From positions 449,804 through 513,803 of the forward strand of contig NZ_KE159726.1 of the NCBI RefSeq assembly GCF_000403455.2: DNA of 64,000 nt, given 5' to 3'. A program made the position numbers and the translations under genes. The first letter of the stretch is position 1. Every line of letters begins with the position of its first letter. Source of the DNA: Dorea sp. 5-2 (GTDB taxonomy: Bacteria; Bacillota; Clostridia; Lachnospirales; Lachnospiraceae). The notes under the pieces were generated by a model that ran no database searches, was not told the origin of the DNA, and worked only from the letters and a program-made list of their open reading frames with translations. This document shows positions 18,177-26,845 of the stretch, one piece after another.

Positions 18177-19433
18177 ATGAAGAGGGAAAATGATATGGGA
18201 ATGTCAGGACAAAATAATGTGATCGAGAAGATGAAAAAGGCGGCGGGAGCGATGCGGTCCGATCTGACTCGGATCAGGCGGGAACTACATCGGCATCCGG
18301 AACTTGGCATGGAACTGCCAGAGACGCATGAGATCATCAGCCGGGAGCTTCGGAAGATCCCGGGGCTTCAGGTATATGAGCACAGAGCCGGCGGCTCTGG
18401 GATCATTGCCGTTATGCGAGGCGGCAAAGGCGCAGGAAAGACGGTTCTTATGAGAGCCGATATCGACGCGCTTCCGATCGAAGAAAAGACGGATCGCGGG
18501 TATCGGTCCATGAATCCGGGGCGTATGCATGCATGCGGCCACGACGGCCATGCGGCATGGCTGATCGGAGCAGCGAAGCTCTTGTCGCTGACCCGGGAGG
18601 AATGGGGAGGCTGTATCAAGTTCGTGTTCCAACCGGGAGAAGAGATCGGCAAAGGAGCCGACATTCTGATCGGGGAAGATAAGGTTTTGGAAGATCCGCC
18701 GGTTGACATGGCGTTTGCCGCTCATGGCTGGCCTTCCATAGAGAGCGGCAGGATCGGGATCGCGAGAAGATGTGCGTTTGGGTGCGTGGGATCCTTTCGG
18801 GTAAAAATAACCGGTCAAAAAGGGCATGCATCCTGGCCGGAGCAGACGGTGGACCCGATTGCCGCGGCAAATGAGATCTATCAGTATATCCCGGCAATCC
18901 TGGCGAGGAAGATCGGAGGTACGGCGTCAAAGGTAATGTCTGTAACCTATATGCAGGCGGGGGATCCGAAGGTACGCAATATCATCCCTGCGGCATGTGA
19001 GTTTGGAGGAACGATGAGGGCGGCGAAGAAAGAGACGTTGGAGATCATGGGAAGGGAATTGAAGAAAGAGACAGAGGCTGTGTGCAGAGTATACGGGGCA
19101 TCCTGGGAAGTGGATGTGAGGACTCACGGCGGTGCGGTCGAGAATGCTCCGGGTCTTCTGGAAGGAGTACGAAACGCGGCGGCAGAGGTGCTTGGCAGGG
19201 AACAGGTGTATATTATAGAAGAAGATAATCTTGGAGGAGAGAATTTTGCGGAATACAGTTCAAGAGTACCGTCCGTATATATGTTTATCGGAATAAAGCC
19301 TGCAGATCAGCAGGAGGCGCCGGGGCTTCACAGCCCCCAATACCGGTTTGACGACCAGATACTTGCAGGGGCGGCGGGAACATTTGCGGCGATCGGATAC
19401 TATGGGTGTATGGGAATGTTAGAGCGTGCCTGA
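18177..19433 (+). CDS. M20-family amidohydrolase (aminoacylase/IAA-amino-acid hydrolase type)
   Basis: The 418-residue M20 metallopeptidase has the metal-site motifs MHACGHDGHAAWLIGAAKLL, FQPGEEIGKGADIL and AAHGWP, a dimerisation insert around KGHASWPEQTVDPIAAANEI, and GGENFAEYSSRVPSVYMFIG near the end. These enzymes cleave N-acyl amino acids or similar amides in the cytoplasm. The first ATG follows AAAAGGAAAAG; in-frame ATGs at 18195 and 18201 are possible starts. A regulator and a reductase-type gene lie downstream behind their own promoter. Confidence 0.9.
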   Translation: MKRENDMGMSGQNNVIEKMKKAAGAMRSDLTRIRRELHRHPELGMELPETHEIISRELRKIPGLQVYEHRAGGSGIIAVMRGGKGAGKTVLMRADIDALPIEEKTDRGYRSMNPGRMHACGHDGHAAWLIGAAKLLSLTREEWGGCIKFVFQPGEEIGKGADILIGEDKVLEDPPVDMAFAAHGWPSIESGRIGIARRCAFGCVGSFRVKITGQKGHASWPEQTVDPIAAANEIYQYIPAILARKIGGTASKVMSVTYMQAGDPKVRNIIPAACEFGGTMRAAKKETLEIMGRELKKETEAVCRVYGASWEVDVRTHGGAVENAPGLLEGVRNAAAEVLGREQVYIIEEDNLGGENFAEYSSRVPSVYMFIGIKPADQQEAPGLHSPQYRFDDQILAGAAGTFAAIGYYGCMGMLERA

Positions 19434-19480
19434 AGTATAGAAAATGTCAATAACTAAAGGCTTGCCGATCGAAAATCTAT

Positions 19481-19509
19481 TTGACAGATACAATTTTCTG
19501 GGAAATAAT
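19481..19509 (+). promoter_or_regulatory. Sigma-A-type promoter of the PucR/double-cubane pair
   Basis: TTGACA (19481-19486), 17-base spacer, AATAAT (19504-19509). Transcription would start near 19516, two bases before the first in-frame ATG (19518), which supports the ATG at 19533 as the real start. Confidence 0.6.
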
Positions 19510-19532
19510 ATTCATAAATGGGGTGGATGGAT

Positions 19533-20669
19533 ATGTTTGAGATTGAAAATTGTTACAGGCTCATATTTGAAGCTATGCTGGAAGATTCTGCATTACAGTG
19601 TATTGCAGAGAGATTGGAACAATATACCAGAGCAGGGACAGCATTTATTACAGGTGCGGGAGTACTTGCAGGCTGTTCCGGTCTGTGCGCCCGCATGTTT
19701 CCGGGATCGGCGGGGGCGGGGCGTCTGGTATCGGAAGATTATGCAGTCATCCGGGATAAGGAAGAGACGGATGGAAGATCCTGGTGCATCACTCCCGTAT
19801 ATGGAATCCGTATGGCGATCGGTTATGTTGTTTTGATATACGGGAAGAAGGAAGAGGAAGCTTTATTCCAGGAATTGGGAGAACTTCTGGCACAGAATGT
19901 AAAGAGGTATTTTGAAGAAGAACAGAAAAAGTATCTTTTCTGTCAGCCGCTCAAGGAGCATATGGCAGGCAGCCTGCTGTTCGAAGAAGATCCGCGGAAG
20001 CATTCGAAGGAACCTGGCCTCCCCGAAGGAAGTTTTATTGTCGTGTTGTTCCGTAAGAAGGACGGACAGGCAGAGGAGCAGGTTGCTTCTTTGCGGAATA
20101 TATGGAACAGTATCATTATATATGAAGAGGAAGATACGGTACTTGTATTATTGCATCAGTTAAAGGAGCAGGACGCGGCATCTGTCTATGCGGCGGCTGA
20201 GACGGAAAAACTGAAGTGCTGTATCAGCGAGGTGTTCACAGAGCTTTGCCTGTGCCGGGATAAGAAGGACATCTTGAAAAGGATCGCCTGGACAGAGGAG
20301 CTTTGGGAGGGGGATCCTGTGCGCAGAGAAAAAGAGTGGTCTATGCGCGGGATGTATACTTATGCGATGTCCCTGATCAAGATCGCGGGACTAAAGGATT
20401 ATTCGATCGAGCAGCTGATCCTGGAGGATGAGAAGAATCATACGGAGTTATACCATACTCTTAAGACTTACCTGCTCTGTGAAAATAATGTCACCATAGC
20501 GGCGAAGAGACTGCATATCCATAGAAATACGCTTGTGTACCGGTTAAAGCAGATCCGGGAATGCCTGGATGTGGATACGAACGATCATGATGTATCCAGA
20601 GAGCTGCTGGCATTTATGATGATGAATGATATTGCAGGAGAGAATGTAAGGAGCGATCATGTATTATGA
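19533..20669 (+). CDS. PucR/CdaR-type transcriptional regulator
   Basis: The 378-residue protein ends in a PucR-type helix-turn-helix (LKTYLLCENNVTIAAKRL, then HIHRNTLVYRLKQI) preceded by the usual linker. The N-terminal two thirds match no family I can name and are probably the sensor; PucR and CdaR proteins sense purines, sugar acids or amino acids. Start 19533 is chosen because GGGGTGG lies about 7 bases upstream and the promoter would place the transcript start near 19516; 19518 is the alternative. The stop overlaps the next ATG by four bases, so the two products are translationally coupled. Confidence 0.85.
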   Translation: MFEIENCYRLIFEAMLEDSALQCIAERLEQYTRAGTAFITGAGVLAGCSGLCARMFPGSAGAGRLVSEDYAVIRDKEETDGRSWCITPVYGIRMAIGYVVLIYGKKEEEALFQELGELLAQNVKRYFEEEQKKYLFCQPLKEHMAGSLLFEEDPRKHSKEPGLPEGSFIVVLFRKKDGQAEEQVASLRNIWNSIIIYEEEDTVLVLLHQLKEQDAASVYAAAETEKLKCCISEVFTELCLCRDKKDILKRIAWTEELWEGDPVRREKEWSMRGMYTYAMSLIKIAGLKDYSIEQLILEDEKNHTELYHTLKTYLLCENNVTIAAKRLHIHRNTLVYRLKQIRECLDVDTNDHDVSRELLAFMMMNDIAGENVRSDHVL

Positions 20670-22807
20670 AGATTAAGCAGGAGCTGCCGGAGATCTTTGA
20701 GGAATTCGGAGAACAGAGAAAAAAGTCTTTTCTGGAGATCAAGAACTATAAGGAGAGAGGGATTCCGGTGGTGGGATTATATTGTGCATATTTTCCGCCG
20801 GAACTTGCGATCGCAGCCGGTGCGGTTCCGGTAACTTTGTGTTCATTTGCCGAGGAAACGATCCCGGCGGCTGAGCGGGATATGCCGAAAAGCATGTGTC
20901 CCCTTGTGAAATCCAGTTATGGGTTTGCCATTGAAGATAAATGCCCGCTGTTTCATTTCTCAGACCTGGTGATCGGCGAGACCACCTGCGACGGGAAAAA
21001 GAAGATGTATGAGATGATGATGGAATTCAAAGCGGTCCATGTCATGGAACTTCCGAGCAGTCAGTCCGAGCGGGGGTATGAATTCTGGAAAGGAGAGGTG
21101 ATCCGTGCGAAGGAGTATCTGGAAGAGTTCTTCCATGTGGTGATCACGGAAGAAATGATCCGGGATGCGGTCCATCTCAATAATCGGATCCGGATGTCTC
21201 TGAAGTCGTTGTGTGAAGTGATGAAGCTGGATCCTGCGCCAGTATCGGGGGAGGATATTCAGAAGATGGTACTTGGAAGCAAGTATCGTTTTGATTTCCA
21301 GACAACGCCGGAGCTTGTGGCAGGCGTGCGGGATAAGCTTTTAGAAGAGTATGAACAGGGCAAGAAGTTAGAGAAGCGGGTTCGGCTCTTGGTGACAGGA
21401 TGCCCCATCGGAGGGGACAGCCTGAAGGTGATCCGCGCGATCGAGCAGAACGGCGGCGTGGTGGTTGCGACGGAGAATTGCAGCGGCGTGCGCGCGCTTT
21501 CGACGATGGTGGAAGAGGATACCGACGATATCTACGGAGCTATCGCCAGAAAATATCTGTCGACCGGTTGTTCTATTATGACGCCGAATGATAACAGGAT
21601 AGAGCTTCTTGGCGAGATCATAGACGAATATCATGTGGACGGCGTGGTGGAGGTGATCCTGACGGGATGTCATTCTACCGGGGCAGAGTCATTTTACATC
21701 CGTAAATTTGTCAGAGAGGAGAAGCGCCTTCCGTATATCGCGGTGGATACGGATTATTCGAGTGCGGACACGGGACAGATCGCGACGAGGCTGACGGCGT
21801 TTATCGAGATGATCCAGGCGGAACGGTCAGAAGAGAATCCTTTTGATATGAATACCTGTTATAAGATCGTACTCTCCGGCACAGGCAAAGGATGTTCAAA
21901 AAGCAAGATCCTAGAAGAGATCTGGGAGTACACGAAGATTCCGGTGGCGGAATACGATAAGACAGGGCGTCTTGCCGCCTGTGCGGGTCCTGAATGGACG
22001 GCGCAGGATGAGAACATCGTGAAGGTCGAAAGGGATCTGCCGGATGGGCAGGGGAAGATCGCGGCGTGTGTGCCGCGCGGGAGATCGAAGAAGATGTCGG
22101 AACAGTTAGTGGAGCTGCTGGTCCAGAGCTATAGTGTGAGGCGGCAGTTTTCGAAGAGTGAGAAGAGCGGGCATCCGGATTATCTGTGGGTGGCTGCGGA
22201 GCGCGGCGAAGATTTGGCGAGGATCTACGAGGCGGTAAGCCAGGACGAGGTATTTCAGGGGAAGCCGGATCTGCCGGAAGATAAGCGGATGTTTGTATCC
22301 TGTATCAAGGGGAAGGAGGACAGGAAGCGTCTGATCGACGTGTGCAGGGTGTGTATGCGGGACCGCGAGGGGCAGGTTGCTGTCGGAAACGGTTTCCGGG
22401 ATCTGTCAGGCAAGGAAGAGAATGGCAGGCTGCAGGAGCAGGTGCTGCGGTTTGGCAGAGAAAAGAAGGACAGGCAGAATGTTCATCTGGTTGAAAATTA
22501 TTACTATGAACTTGCCGTGGATGCCATAAGCGGACAGATCGAGCTTGCGTCCGTATATCCGAAGGAGCTTGCGGTTCTTCGCGGAGAAGGAGCGGAGAAG
22601 AGGAAGGAACTCTATGAGACTCTGTACTGGTATCTGCGGATGAAGCGCAATCTGGCTTCTACTGCGGCGAAGATGAAGCTGCACCGCAATACGCTGCTTC
22701 CCCGGATCGCACGGCTGAACGAGATCATGGAAGTCGACGCAATGGAAGGGGCGGATTGTGAGAGGATCCTGCTTGTGATGGAAGTGGAACGTTGGAAAGA
22801 AGGATAA
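20666..22807 (+). CDS. Double-cubane-type 2-hydroxyacyl-CoA dehydratase family protein fused to PucR-like HTH
   Basis: The 713-residue protein is a fusion. Residues 1-385 match the HgdB/double-cubane cluster family: cysteines at 78 (MCPL), 93 (KCPLF), 108 (GETTCDGKKKMYE), 246 (TGCPIGGDS), 272 (ENCSG), 302 and 335 (TGCHSTGAESF) are candidate iron-sulfur ligands. Family members reduce small molecules or dehydrate 2-hydroxyacyl-CoA with electrons from an ATP-driven activator; no activator gene is adjacent. Residues about 400-640 are unassigned, and the C-terminal 60 carry a PucR-like helix-turn-helix (NLASTAAKMKLHRNTLLPRI). A redox enzyme with a DNA-binding tail suggests a cluster-based sensor or an autoregulating enzyme (inference). 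It is coupled to the PucR gene by an ATGA overlap. Confidence 0.85.
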   Translation: MKIKQELPEIFEEFGEQRKKSFLEIKNYKERGIPVVGLYCAYFPPELAIAAGAVPVTLCSFAEETIPAAERDMPKSMCPLVKSSYGFAIEDKCPLFHFSDLVIGETTCDGKKKMYEMMMEFKAVHVMELPSSQSERGYEFWKGEVIRAKEYLEEFFHVVITEEMIRDAVHLNNRIRMSLKSLCEVMKLDPAPVSGEDIQKMVLGSKYRFDFQTTPELVAGVRDKLLEEYEQGKKLEKRVRLLVTGCPIGGDSLKVIRAIEQNGGVVVATENCSGVRALSTMVEEDTDDIYGAIARKYLSTGCSIMTPNDNRIELLGEIIDEYHVDGVVEVILTGCHSTGAESFYIRKFVREEKRLPYIAVDTDYSSADTGQIATRLTAFIEMIQAERSEENPFDMNTCYKIVLSGTGKGCSKSKILEEIWEYTKIPVAEYDKTGRLAACAGPEWTAQDENIVKVERDLPDGQGKIAACVPRGRSKKMSEQLVELLVQSYSVRRQFSKSEKSGHPDYLWVAAERGEDLARIYEAVSQDEVFQGKPDLPEDKRMFVSCIKGKEDRKRLIDVCRVCMRDREGQVAVGNGFRDLSGKEENGRLQEQVLRFGREKKDRQNVHLVENYYYELAVDAISGQIELASVYPKELAVLRGEGAEKRKELYETLYWYLRMKRNLASTAAKMKLHRNTLLPRIARLNEIMEVDAMEGADCERILLVMEVERWKEG

Positions 22808-22854
22808 ACATATAAGGATTATGAAAATTGTCCCCCTTTTAAAATCTCCTGTCA

Positions 22855-22865
22855 TGTGTTAAAAT
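22855..22865 (+). promoter_or_regulatory. Extended -10 promoter candidate before the sugar kinase
   Basis: TGTGTTAAAAT ends 38 bases before the ATG at 22903. It shows the TRTG extension before a TAAAAT box and no clear -35. Confidence 0.4.
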
Positions 22866-22902
22866 ATTTACATGCTTGAAATGAAGAGAAGGAGAGTTTG
22901 AT

Positions 22903-23862
22903 ATGGACAAATTATATGATGTAACTGCAATCGGCGAACTGTTAATTGATTTTACTATGAATGGACAGAGCGATCAGGGGAATAATCTATTCGAAGCTTG
23001 TCCGGGCGGAGCGCCGTGCAATGTGCTTGCGATGTTGAATAAGCTTGGAAGAAAGACCGCGTTCATCGGAAAAGTCGGAGAGGATCAGTTCGGACGGCTT
23101 TTGAAAGATACGATCGAAGGACTTGGGATCGGAACGAAAGGCTTGATCATGGATACGGAGGTTCGTACAACGCTTGCTTTTGTACATACGTTCCCGGACG
23201 GCGACAGAGAGTTCTCCTTCTATCGCAAACCAGGAGCGGATATGATGCTGACAGAGGATGACGTCGATCTTAACATGATCCGCCAGTCTAAGGCGTTCCA
23301 TTTTGGAACGGTATCTATGACGGACGAGCCGTCAAGGTCGGCGACAAAGAAGGCGCTTAAGACCGCGAAGGAAGCGGGCTGCCTGATCACCTACGATCCG
23401 AACCTGCGTCCGCCGCTCTGGGGATCCTTAGAGGATGCGAAGGAACAGATCGAGTATGGGTTCCGGTATTGTGACGTCTTAAAGATCTCTGATAATGAGA
23501 TCCAGTTCATCTCAGGGAAGGAAGACTATGATGAGGGGATCCGTTATCTGCAGGAGAAGTACCAGATCCCGCTTATCTTCCTGACCATGGGAAAGGACGG
23601 AAGCCGGGCGTATTATAAAGATCTGCGCGTAGAACGGAAAGGATTCCTGGTGAAGGCGATCGAGACGACGGGCGCGGGAGATACCTTCTGCGGATGCGCC
23701 ATCAACGGAGTGCTGACGTATGGCATAGACAATCTGACAGAAGAGAACCTGGGACAGATACTTACCTATGCCAATGCAGGCGCGGCGCTGATCACCATGA
23801 AGAAGGGCGCCATCCGTTCTATGCCGGAGCCGGAAGATATTACGAAGCTGATAGAAGCATAG
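22903..23862 (+). CDS. PfkB-family carbohydrate kinase (fructokinase-like)
   Basis: The 319-residue ribokinase/PfkB protein has the N-terminal signature ACPGGAPCNVLAMLNKLG and the C-terminal signature ETTGAGDTFCGCAI with the catalytic Asp of GAGD. It transfers phosphate from ATP to a sugar hydroxyl; similarity to fructokinases is suggested by the N-terminal pattern but the sugar is not certain. AGAAGGAGAG precedes the ATG. No sugar transporter is adjacent, so it may be a stand-alone kinase. MurT follows after 32 bases. Confidence 0.9.
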   Translation: MDKLYDVTAIGELLIDFTMNGQSDQGNNLFEACPGGAPCNVLAMLNKLGRKTAFIGKVGEDQFGRLLKDTIEGLGIGTKGLIMDTEVRTTLAFVHTFPDGDREFSFYRKPGADMMLTEDDVDLNMIRQSKAFHFGTVSMTDEPSRSATKKALKTAKEAGCLITYDPNLRPPLWGSLEDAKEQIEYGFRYCDVLKISDNEIQFISGKEDYDEGIRYLQEKYQIPLIFLTMGKDGSRAYYKDLRVERKGFLVKAIETTGAGDTFCGCAINGVLTYGIDNLTEENLGQILTYANAGAALITMKKGAIRSMPEPEDITKLIEA

Positions 23863-23894
23863 CAACATATCATAGACAGAGGGATAATCGAAGT

Positions 23895-25235
23895 ATGAGA
23901 TTACGCAGAATGTTTGCCGTCTGGGCGGCGAAAATTACAGAAAAAGTCAGTGTCCGCATCTTTCACCGCCAGGGTGTGACATGGGCGGGGAAGATTGCGC
24001 TTAAGATCTGCCCGGCTATTTTAACGGAGCTTGCGAGCCAGGTGAAGAAGGAGATCTTCATCGTATGTGGGACGAACGGGAAGACGACGACGAATAATAT
24101 GCTCTGTGCGGCGATCGAAGCGGAGGGATACCGTGTTGTCTGTAATCATACCGGTTCGAACATGCTCAATGGCGTGGCGGCTGCATTTGCACTCGGCGCC
24201 GGGATCGGTGGGAATCTGAAGGCGGATTATGCCTGCATTGAGATAGACGAAGCATCGACCAGAAGAGTATTTCCCCATTTTAAGCCGGATCATATGGTCC
24301 TGACGAATCTGTTCCGGGATCAGCTGGACCGCTATGGCGAGATTGATATTACGATGAAGATCCTGAAAGACGCAATGCAGTCTGCGCCGGGTATGAAAGT
24401 GATCGTGAATGGGGACGACGCGCTGTCGGCTTATCTTGCGATGGACAGCGGGAATGATTATGTGACTTATGGGATCAGCGAACAGGTGACGGATGATAAG
24501 GATTCCCATGAGATACGGGAAGGCAGATTCTGTAAATGCTGCGGGGCGCCGCTGGAATACCGGTTCTATCATTACAGCCAGCTGGGGGATTACGCCTGTA
24601 CAAAATGTGAGTTCCAAAGACCCAGGATCCAGTTCGACGCATCCGGGATCGAGATTGGGAGCGGTATTGCTTTTACGGTCGAGGGAAGGCGGATCCGGGC
24701 GGATTATAAAGGATTTTATAATGTATATAATATACTGGCGGCATATGCGGCGATCCGGACAGGCGGGCTGAAAGCAGAGCATTTCAACGAGATGCTTGCA
24801 AGGTTTAATCCGGAGAACGGAAGGATGGAGAGCTTCCGGATACGGGATGTGAAAGTTATGCTGAATCTTGCGAAGAACCCTGCCGGATTCAATCAGAATA
24901 TTTCTGCAGTCATGCAGGATGAGACGCCGAAGGATATTCTGATCGTGATCAATGACAATGCCCAGGATGGTACGGATGTTTCCTGGCTGTGGGATGTGGA
25001 TTTTGACCGGTTCAAGGAGGATAAGATCCGTTCGGTTACGGTCAGCGGGATCCGCTGTTACGATATGGGGCTTCGTATGAAATATGTAGATATTCCCGCC
25101 GCGTCTGAACCGGATGTGGAGAAGGCGATCCGGCAGAGGCTTTCTGACGGCTGCGGAAACCTGTATGTGCTTGTTAATTATACGGCTCTTTTCAGTACCA
25201 GGAACGTGTTAAAGAGATTGGAGGGGGAGAAGTGA
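23895..25235 (+). CDS. murT: Lipid II isoglutaminyl synthase, Mur-ligase subunit MurT
   Basis: The 446-residue protein has a Mur ligase ATP-binding loop CGTNGKTTT (residues 58-66), LTNLFRDQLDRYGE, and a C-terminal DUF1727 domain (MLNLAKNPAGFNQN; INDNAQDGTDVSWLWDVDF). A Cys4 zinc ribbon (CKCCG and CTKC, about 212-240) is inserted, as known for MurT. With GatD it amidates the D-glutamate of lipid II using glutamine and ATP. The start at 23895 gives the family N terminus (MRLRRMFAVWAAK); the frame extends upstream into the kinase gene but without a ribosome site. Its stop overlaps the gatD start. Confidence 0.94.
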   Translation: MRLRRMFAVWAAKITEKVSVRIFHRQGVTWAGKIALKICPAILTELASQVKKEIFIVCGTNGKTTTNNMLCAAIEAEGYRVVCNHTGSNMLNGVAAAFALGAGIGGNLKADYACIEIDEASTRRVFPHFKPDHMVLTNLFRDQLDRYGEIDITMKILKDAMQSAPGMKVIVNGDDALSAYLAMDSGNDYVTYGISEQVTDDKDSHEIREGRFCKCCGAPLEYRFYHYSQLGDYACTKCEFQRPRIQFDASGIEIGSGIAFTVEGRRIRADYKGFYNVYNILAAYAAIRTGGLKAEHFNEMLARFNPENGRMESFRIRDVKVMLNLAKNPAGFNQNISAVMQDETPKDILIVINDNAQDGTDVSWLWDVDFDRFKEDKIRSVTVSGIRCYDMGLRMKYVDIPAASEPDVEKAIRQRLSDGCGNLYVLVNYTALFSTRNVLKRLEGEK

Positions 25236-25969
25236 TGGATATGGAGGAGAGGAAGGTCGTCATCGGACATCTGTATCCTGATCTTTTGAACTTATACGGA
25301 GACCGTGGGAATATCGCCTGCATGATGCAAAGATGTATCTGGCGCGGTATCAAGGCAGAGACGATCGAGTTCAACACAGGGAGTACGATTGATTTCTCGA
25401 AGCTTGATATCGTTCTTCTTGGCGGCGGCTCTGACCGGGAGCAAGCGATCGTATGCAAGAATCTTCTGGAGATCCGGGAACAGTTCCGGGAATATATAGA
25501 AGATCACGGCGTCGTGCTTGCAGTCTGCGGCGGCTATCAGCTTCTGGGGAAATACTATAAGACAGGCAGCGAGATGATCGAGGGGCTGGATCTTGTAGAT
25601 ATGTATACGGAGCAGGAAGAAGGACGCCTGATCGACAACATCGTGTTGCAGAGCGATCTGGCAGATATGCCGGTTGTAGGATTCGAGAATCACGGCGGGA
25701 GAACCTATATCAAAGACAACCAGCCCTTTGGGAAGGTGCTGTATGGTTCCGGCAACGACGGGAAAAGCGGCTATGAGGGCGTCATATATAAGAATGTGAT
25801 AGGGACGTACCTGCATGGGCCGCTCCTTCCGAAGAACCCGCAGATCTGCGATCATCTGCTTGGCAGAGCATTGGAGAGAAGGTATGGTTCGGCAGAGCTG
25901 GCTCCATTGGACGACAGGCAGGAAGAAGCGGCAAATTCCTATATTTACCATAGATTTGTGAAGGAATAG
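25235..25969 (+). CDS. gatD: Lipid II isoglutaminyl synthase, glutaminase subunit GatD
   Basis: The 244-residue CobB/CobQ-type glutamine amidotransferase has nucleophile Cys98 in AVCGGYQLLG and the catalytic His194 in YLHGPLLPKNP. It supplies ammonia to MurT for amidation of peptidoglycan precursor. The start is the ATG at 25235, overlapping the murT TGA by one base, with GGAGGGGGAGAAG upstream. A GTG at 25232 is also in frame. The tight overlap fits the stable MurT/GatD complex. Confidence 0.94.
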   Translation: MDMEERKVVIGHLYPDLLNLYGDRGNIACMMQRCIWRGIKAETIEFNTGSTIDFSKLDIVLLGGGSDREQAIVCKNLLEIREQFREYIEDHGVVLAVCGGYQLLGKYYKTGSEMIEGLDLVDMYTEQEEGRLIDNIVLQSDLADMPVVGFENHGGRTYIKDNQPFGKVLYGSGNDGKSGYEGVIYKNVIGTYLHGPLLPKNPQICDHLLGRALERRYGSAELAPLDDRQEEAANSYIYHRFVKE

Positions 25970-25981
25970 AGGGGACAGGTT

Positions 25982-26227
25982 ATGAGGCAGGACCGGTTTA
26001 AGATGGAGAGGGAAGGGCTTGTTGAAGAAGGGCAGGAAGTCGAGATCAGCGAGAGAAGCGCCGTGACAGGGCAGTATACCTATCTGGTGGAGCCTTCTGT
26101 CGCGATGTCCGGAATCTATAGGACCAGTGAACGGATCCACGCACGTAAGGGGATCATCCGGAAGATCGAGAAGACGGACAAGGGATTCTATCTGTTGGTC
26201 GAGACGGAGGATGAAAGCGTCCATTGA
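25982..26227 (+). CDS. Small unknown protein, 81 residues
   Basis: It lies 12 bases after gatD, with GAGGGGACAGG before the ATG. The product is charged and soluble, has no Cys, and reads as a small beta-rich domain (residues 20-75: VEISERSAVTGQYTYLVEP, then ARKGIIRKIEKTDKGFYLLVE). I do not recognise it. Operon position suggests a link to cell-wall precursor synthesis or simple co-expression. A consensus promoter for the following genes overlaps its last codons. Confidence 0.7.
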   Translation: MRQDRFKMEREGLVEEGQEVEISERSAVTGQYTYLVEPSVAMSGIYRTSERIHARKGIIRKIEKTDKGFYLLVETEDESVH

Positions 26228-26252
26228 CACTTACCGCAAAAGCACATATAAT
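26224..26252 (+). promoter_or_regulatory. Perfect consensus sigma-A promoter
   Basis: TTGACA (26224-26229), 17-base spacer, TATAAT (26247-26252): both hexamers match consensus exactly. It overlaps the stop codon of the 81-residue gene and would drive the membrane-anchored unknown protein, ispG and polC, starting near 26259. Confidence 0.85.
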
Positions 26253-26293
26253 GGAAGAAGGAGAAATAGGAAAAAGGAGTGGGAACCAGATAG

Positions 26294-26752
26294 ATGATTG
26301 CAAAGAATGATGAGGCAAAGAGAAGTAAGATATGGAGGTTTGTCATGGCGGGCTCGACGATCCTGATCATCGTGGGAGCTATCCTGCTGCTTACGAAGTT
26401 ATTTACGACGAATCCATTAGAAGGCGACTGGGCGGATGAGGACGGAAGTTTCAATATGTCTGTTATGAAGAATGGTTCTATAGTGTTCTCGATTCCTGAG
26501 GCGGAGGAAGCCTCTGGCGTGGATGTAGATATGAAATATACTTTGAATAAGGAAGAGAAGACGATCACGATCATGGCTGATGAAGCGGGATTTCAGGAAG
26601 TGGCAGACAGATCAGACGGGCAATACACGGAAGAAGAGATCAGGCAGGCGCTCTCGTCAGTGATCACGACTTTTGACTATAGTGTGGATCAGGAGCAGCT
26701 GACTCTGACAGAAAGAGAGTATGGAGAGCAGTTAGTGTTGATAAAAGAATGA
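26294..26752 (+). CDS. Membrane-anchored unknown protein, 152 residues
   Basis: The protein has a charged N terminus, one membrane helix (residues 17-37, MAGSTILIIVGAILLLTKLF) and a soluble outer domain. That domain starts with NPLEGDWADEDGSFNMSVMKNGSIVF, a lipocalin-like small beta-barrel pattern seen in several small clostridial lipoprotein families. The ribosome site AAAAAGGAGTGGG is rather far from the ATG. I cannot assign a function. A perfect sigma-A promoter lies just upstream. Confidence 0.7.
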   Translation: MIAKNDEAKRSKIWRFVMAGSTILIIVGAILLLTKLFTTNPLEGDWADEDGSFNMSVMKNGSIVFSIPEAEEASGVDVDMKYTLNKEEKTITIMADEAGFQEVADRSDGQYTEEEIRQALSSVITTFDYSVDQEQLTLTEREYGEQLVLIKE

Positions 26753-26757
26753 TAAGG

Positions 26758-26796
26758 ATACCCCTCTATCGGGCAGGATATGCGGTAGAGGGGTAT
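26758..26796. repeat. Inverted repeat between the 152-residue gene and ispG
   Basis: ATACCCCTCTA (26758-26768) and TAGAGGGGTAT (26786-26796) form an 11-bp perfect stem six bases after the stop. Only two T follow, so it is not a classical intrinsic terminator; it may stabilise or trim the transcript, or attenuate ispG. Confidence 0.6.
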
Positions 26797-26845
26797 TTCC
26801 GCCTGTGGGATACCATAAGTGAGAAGAAAGGAGCGAAGGGACAGT

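Noticed and set aside
26758..26796. 11-bp stem as an intrinsic terminator
   Set aside because: Only two T follow the stem, and ispG seems to need read-through or its own start; listed as an inverted repeat instead.
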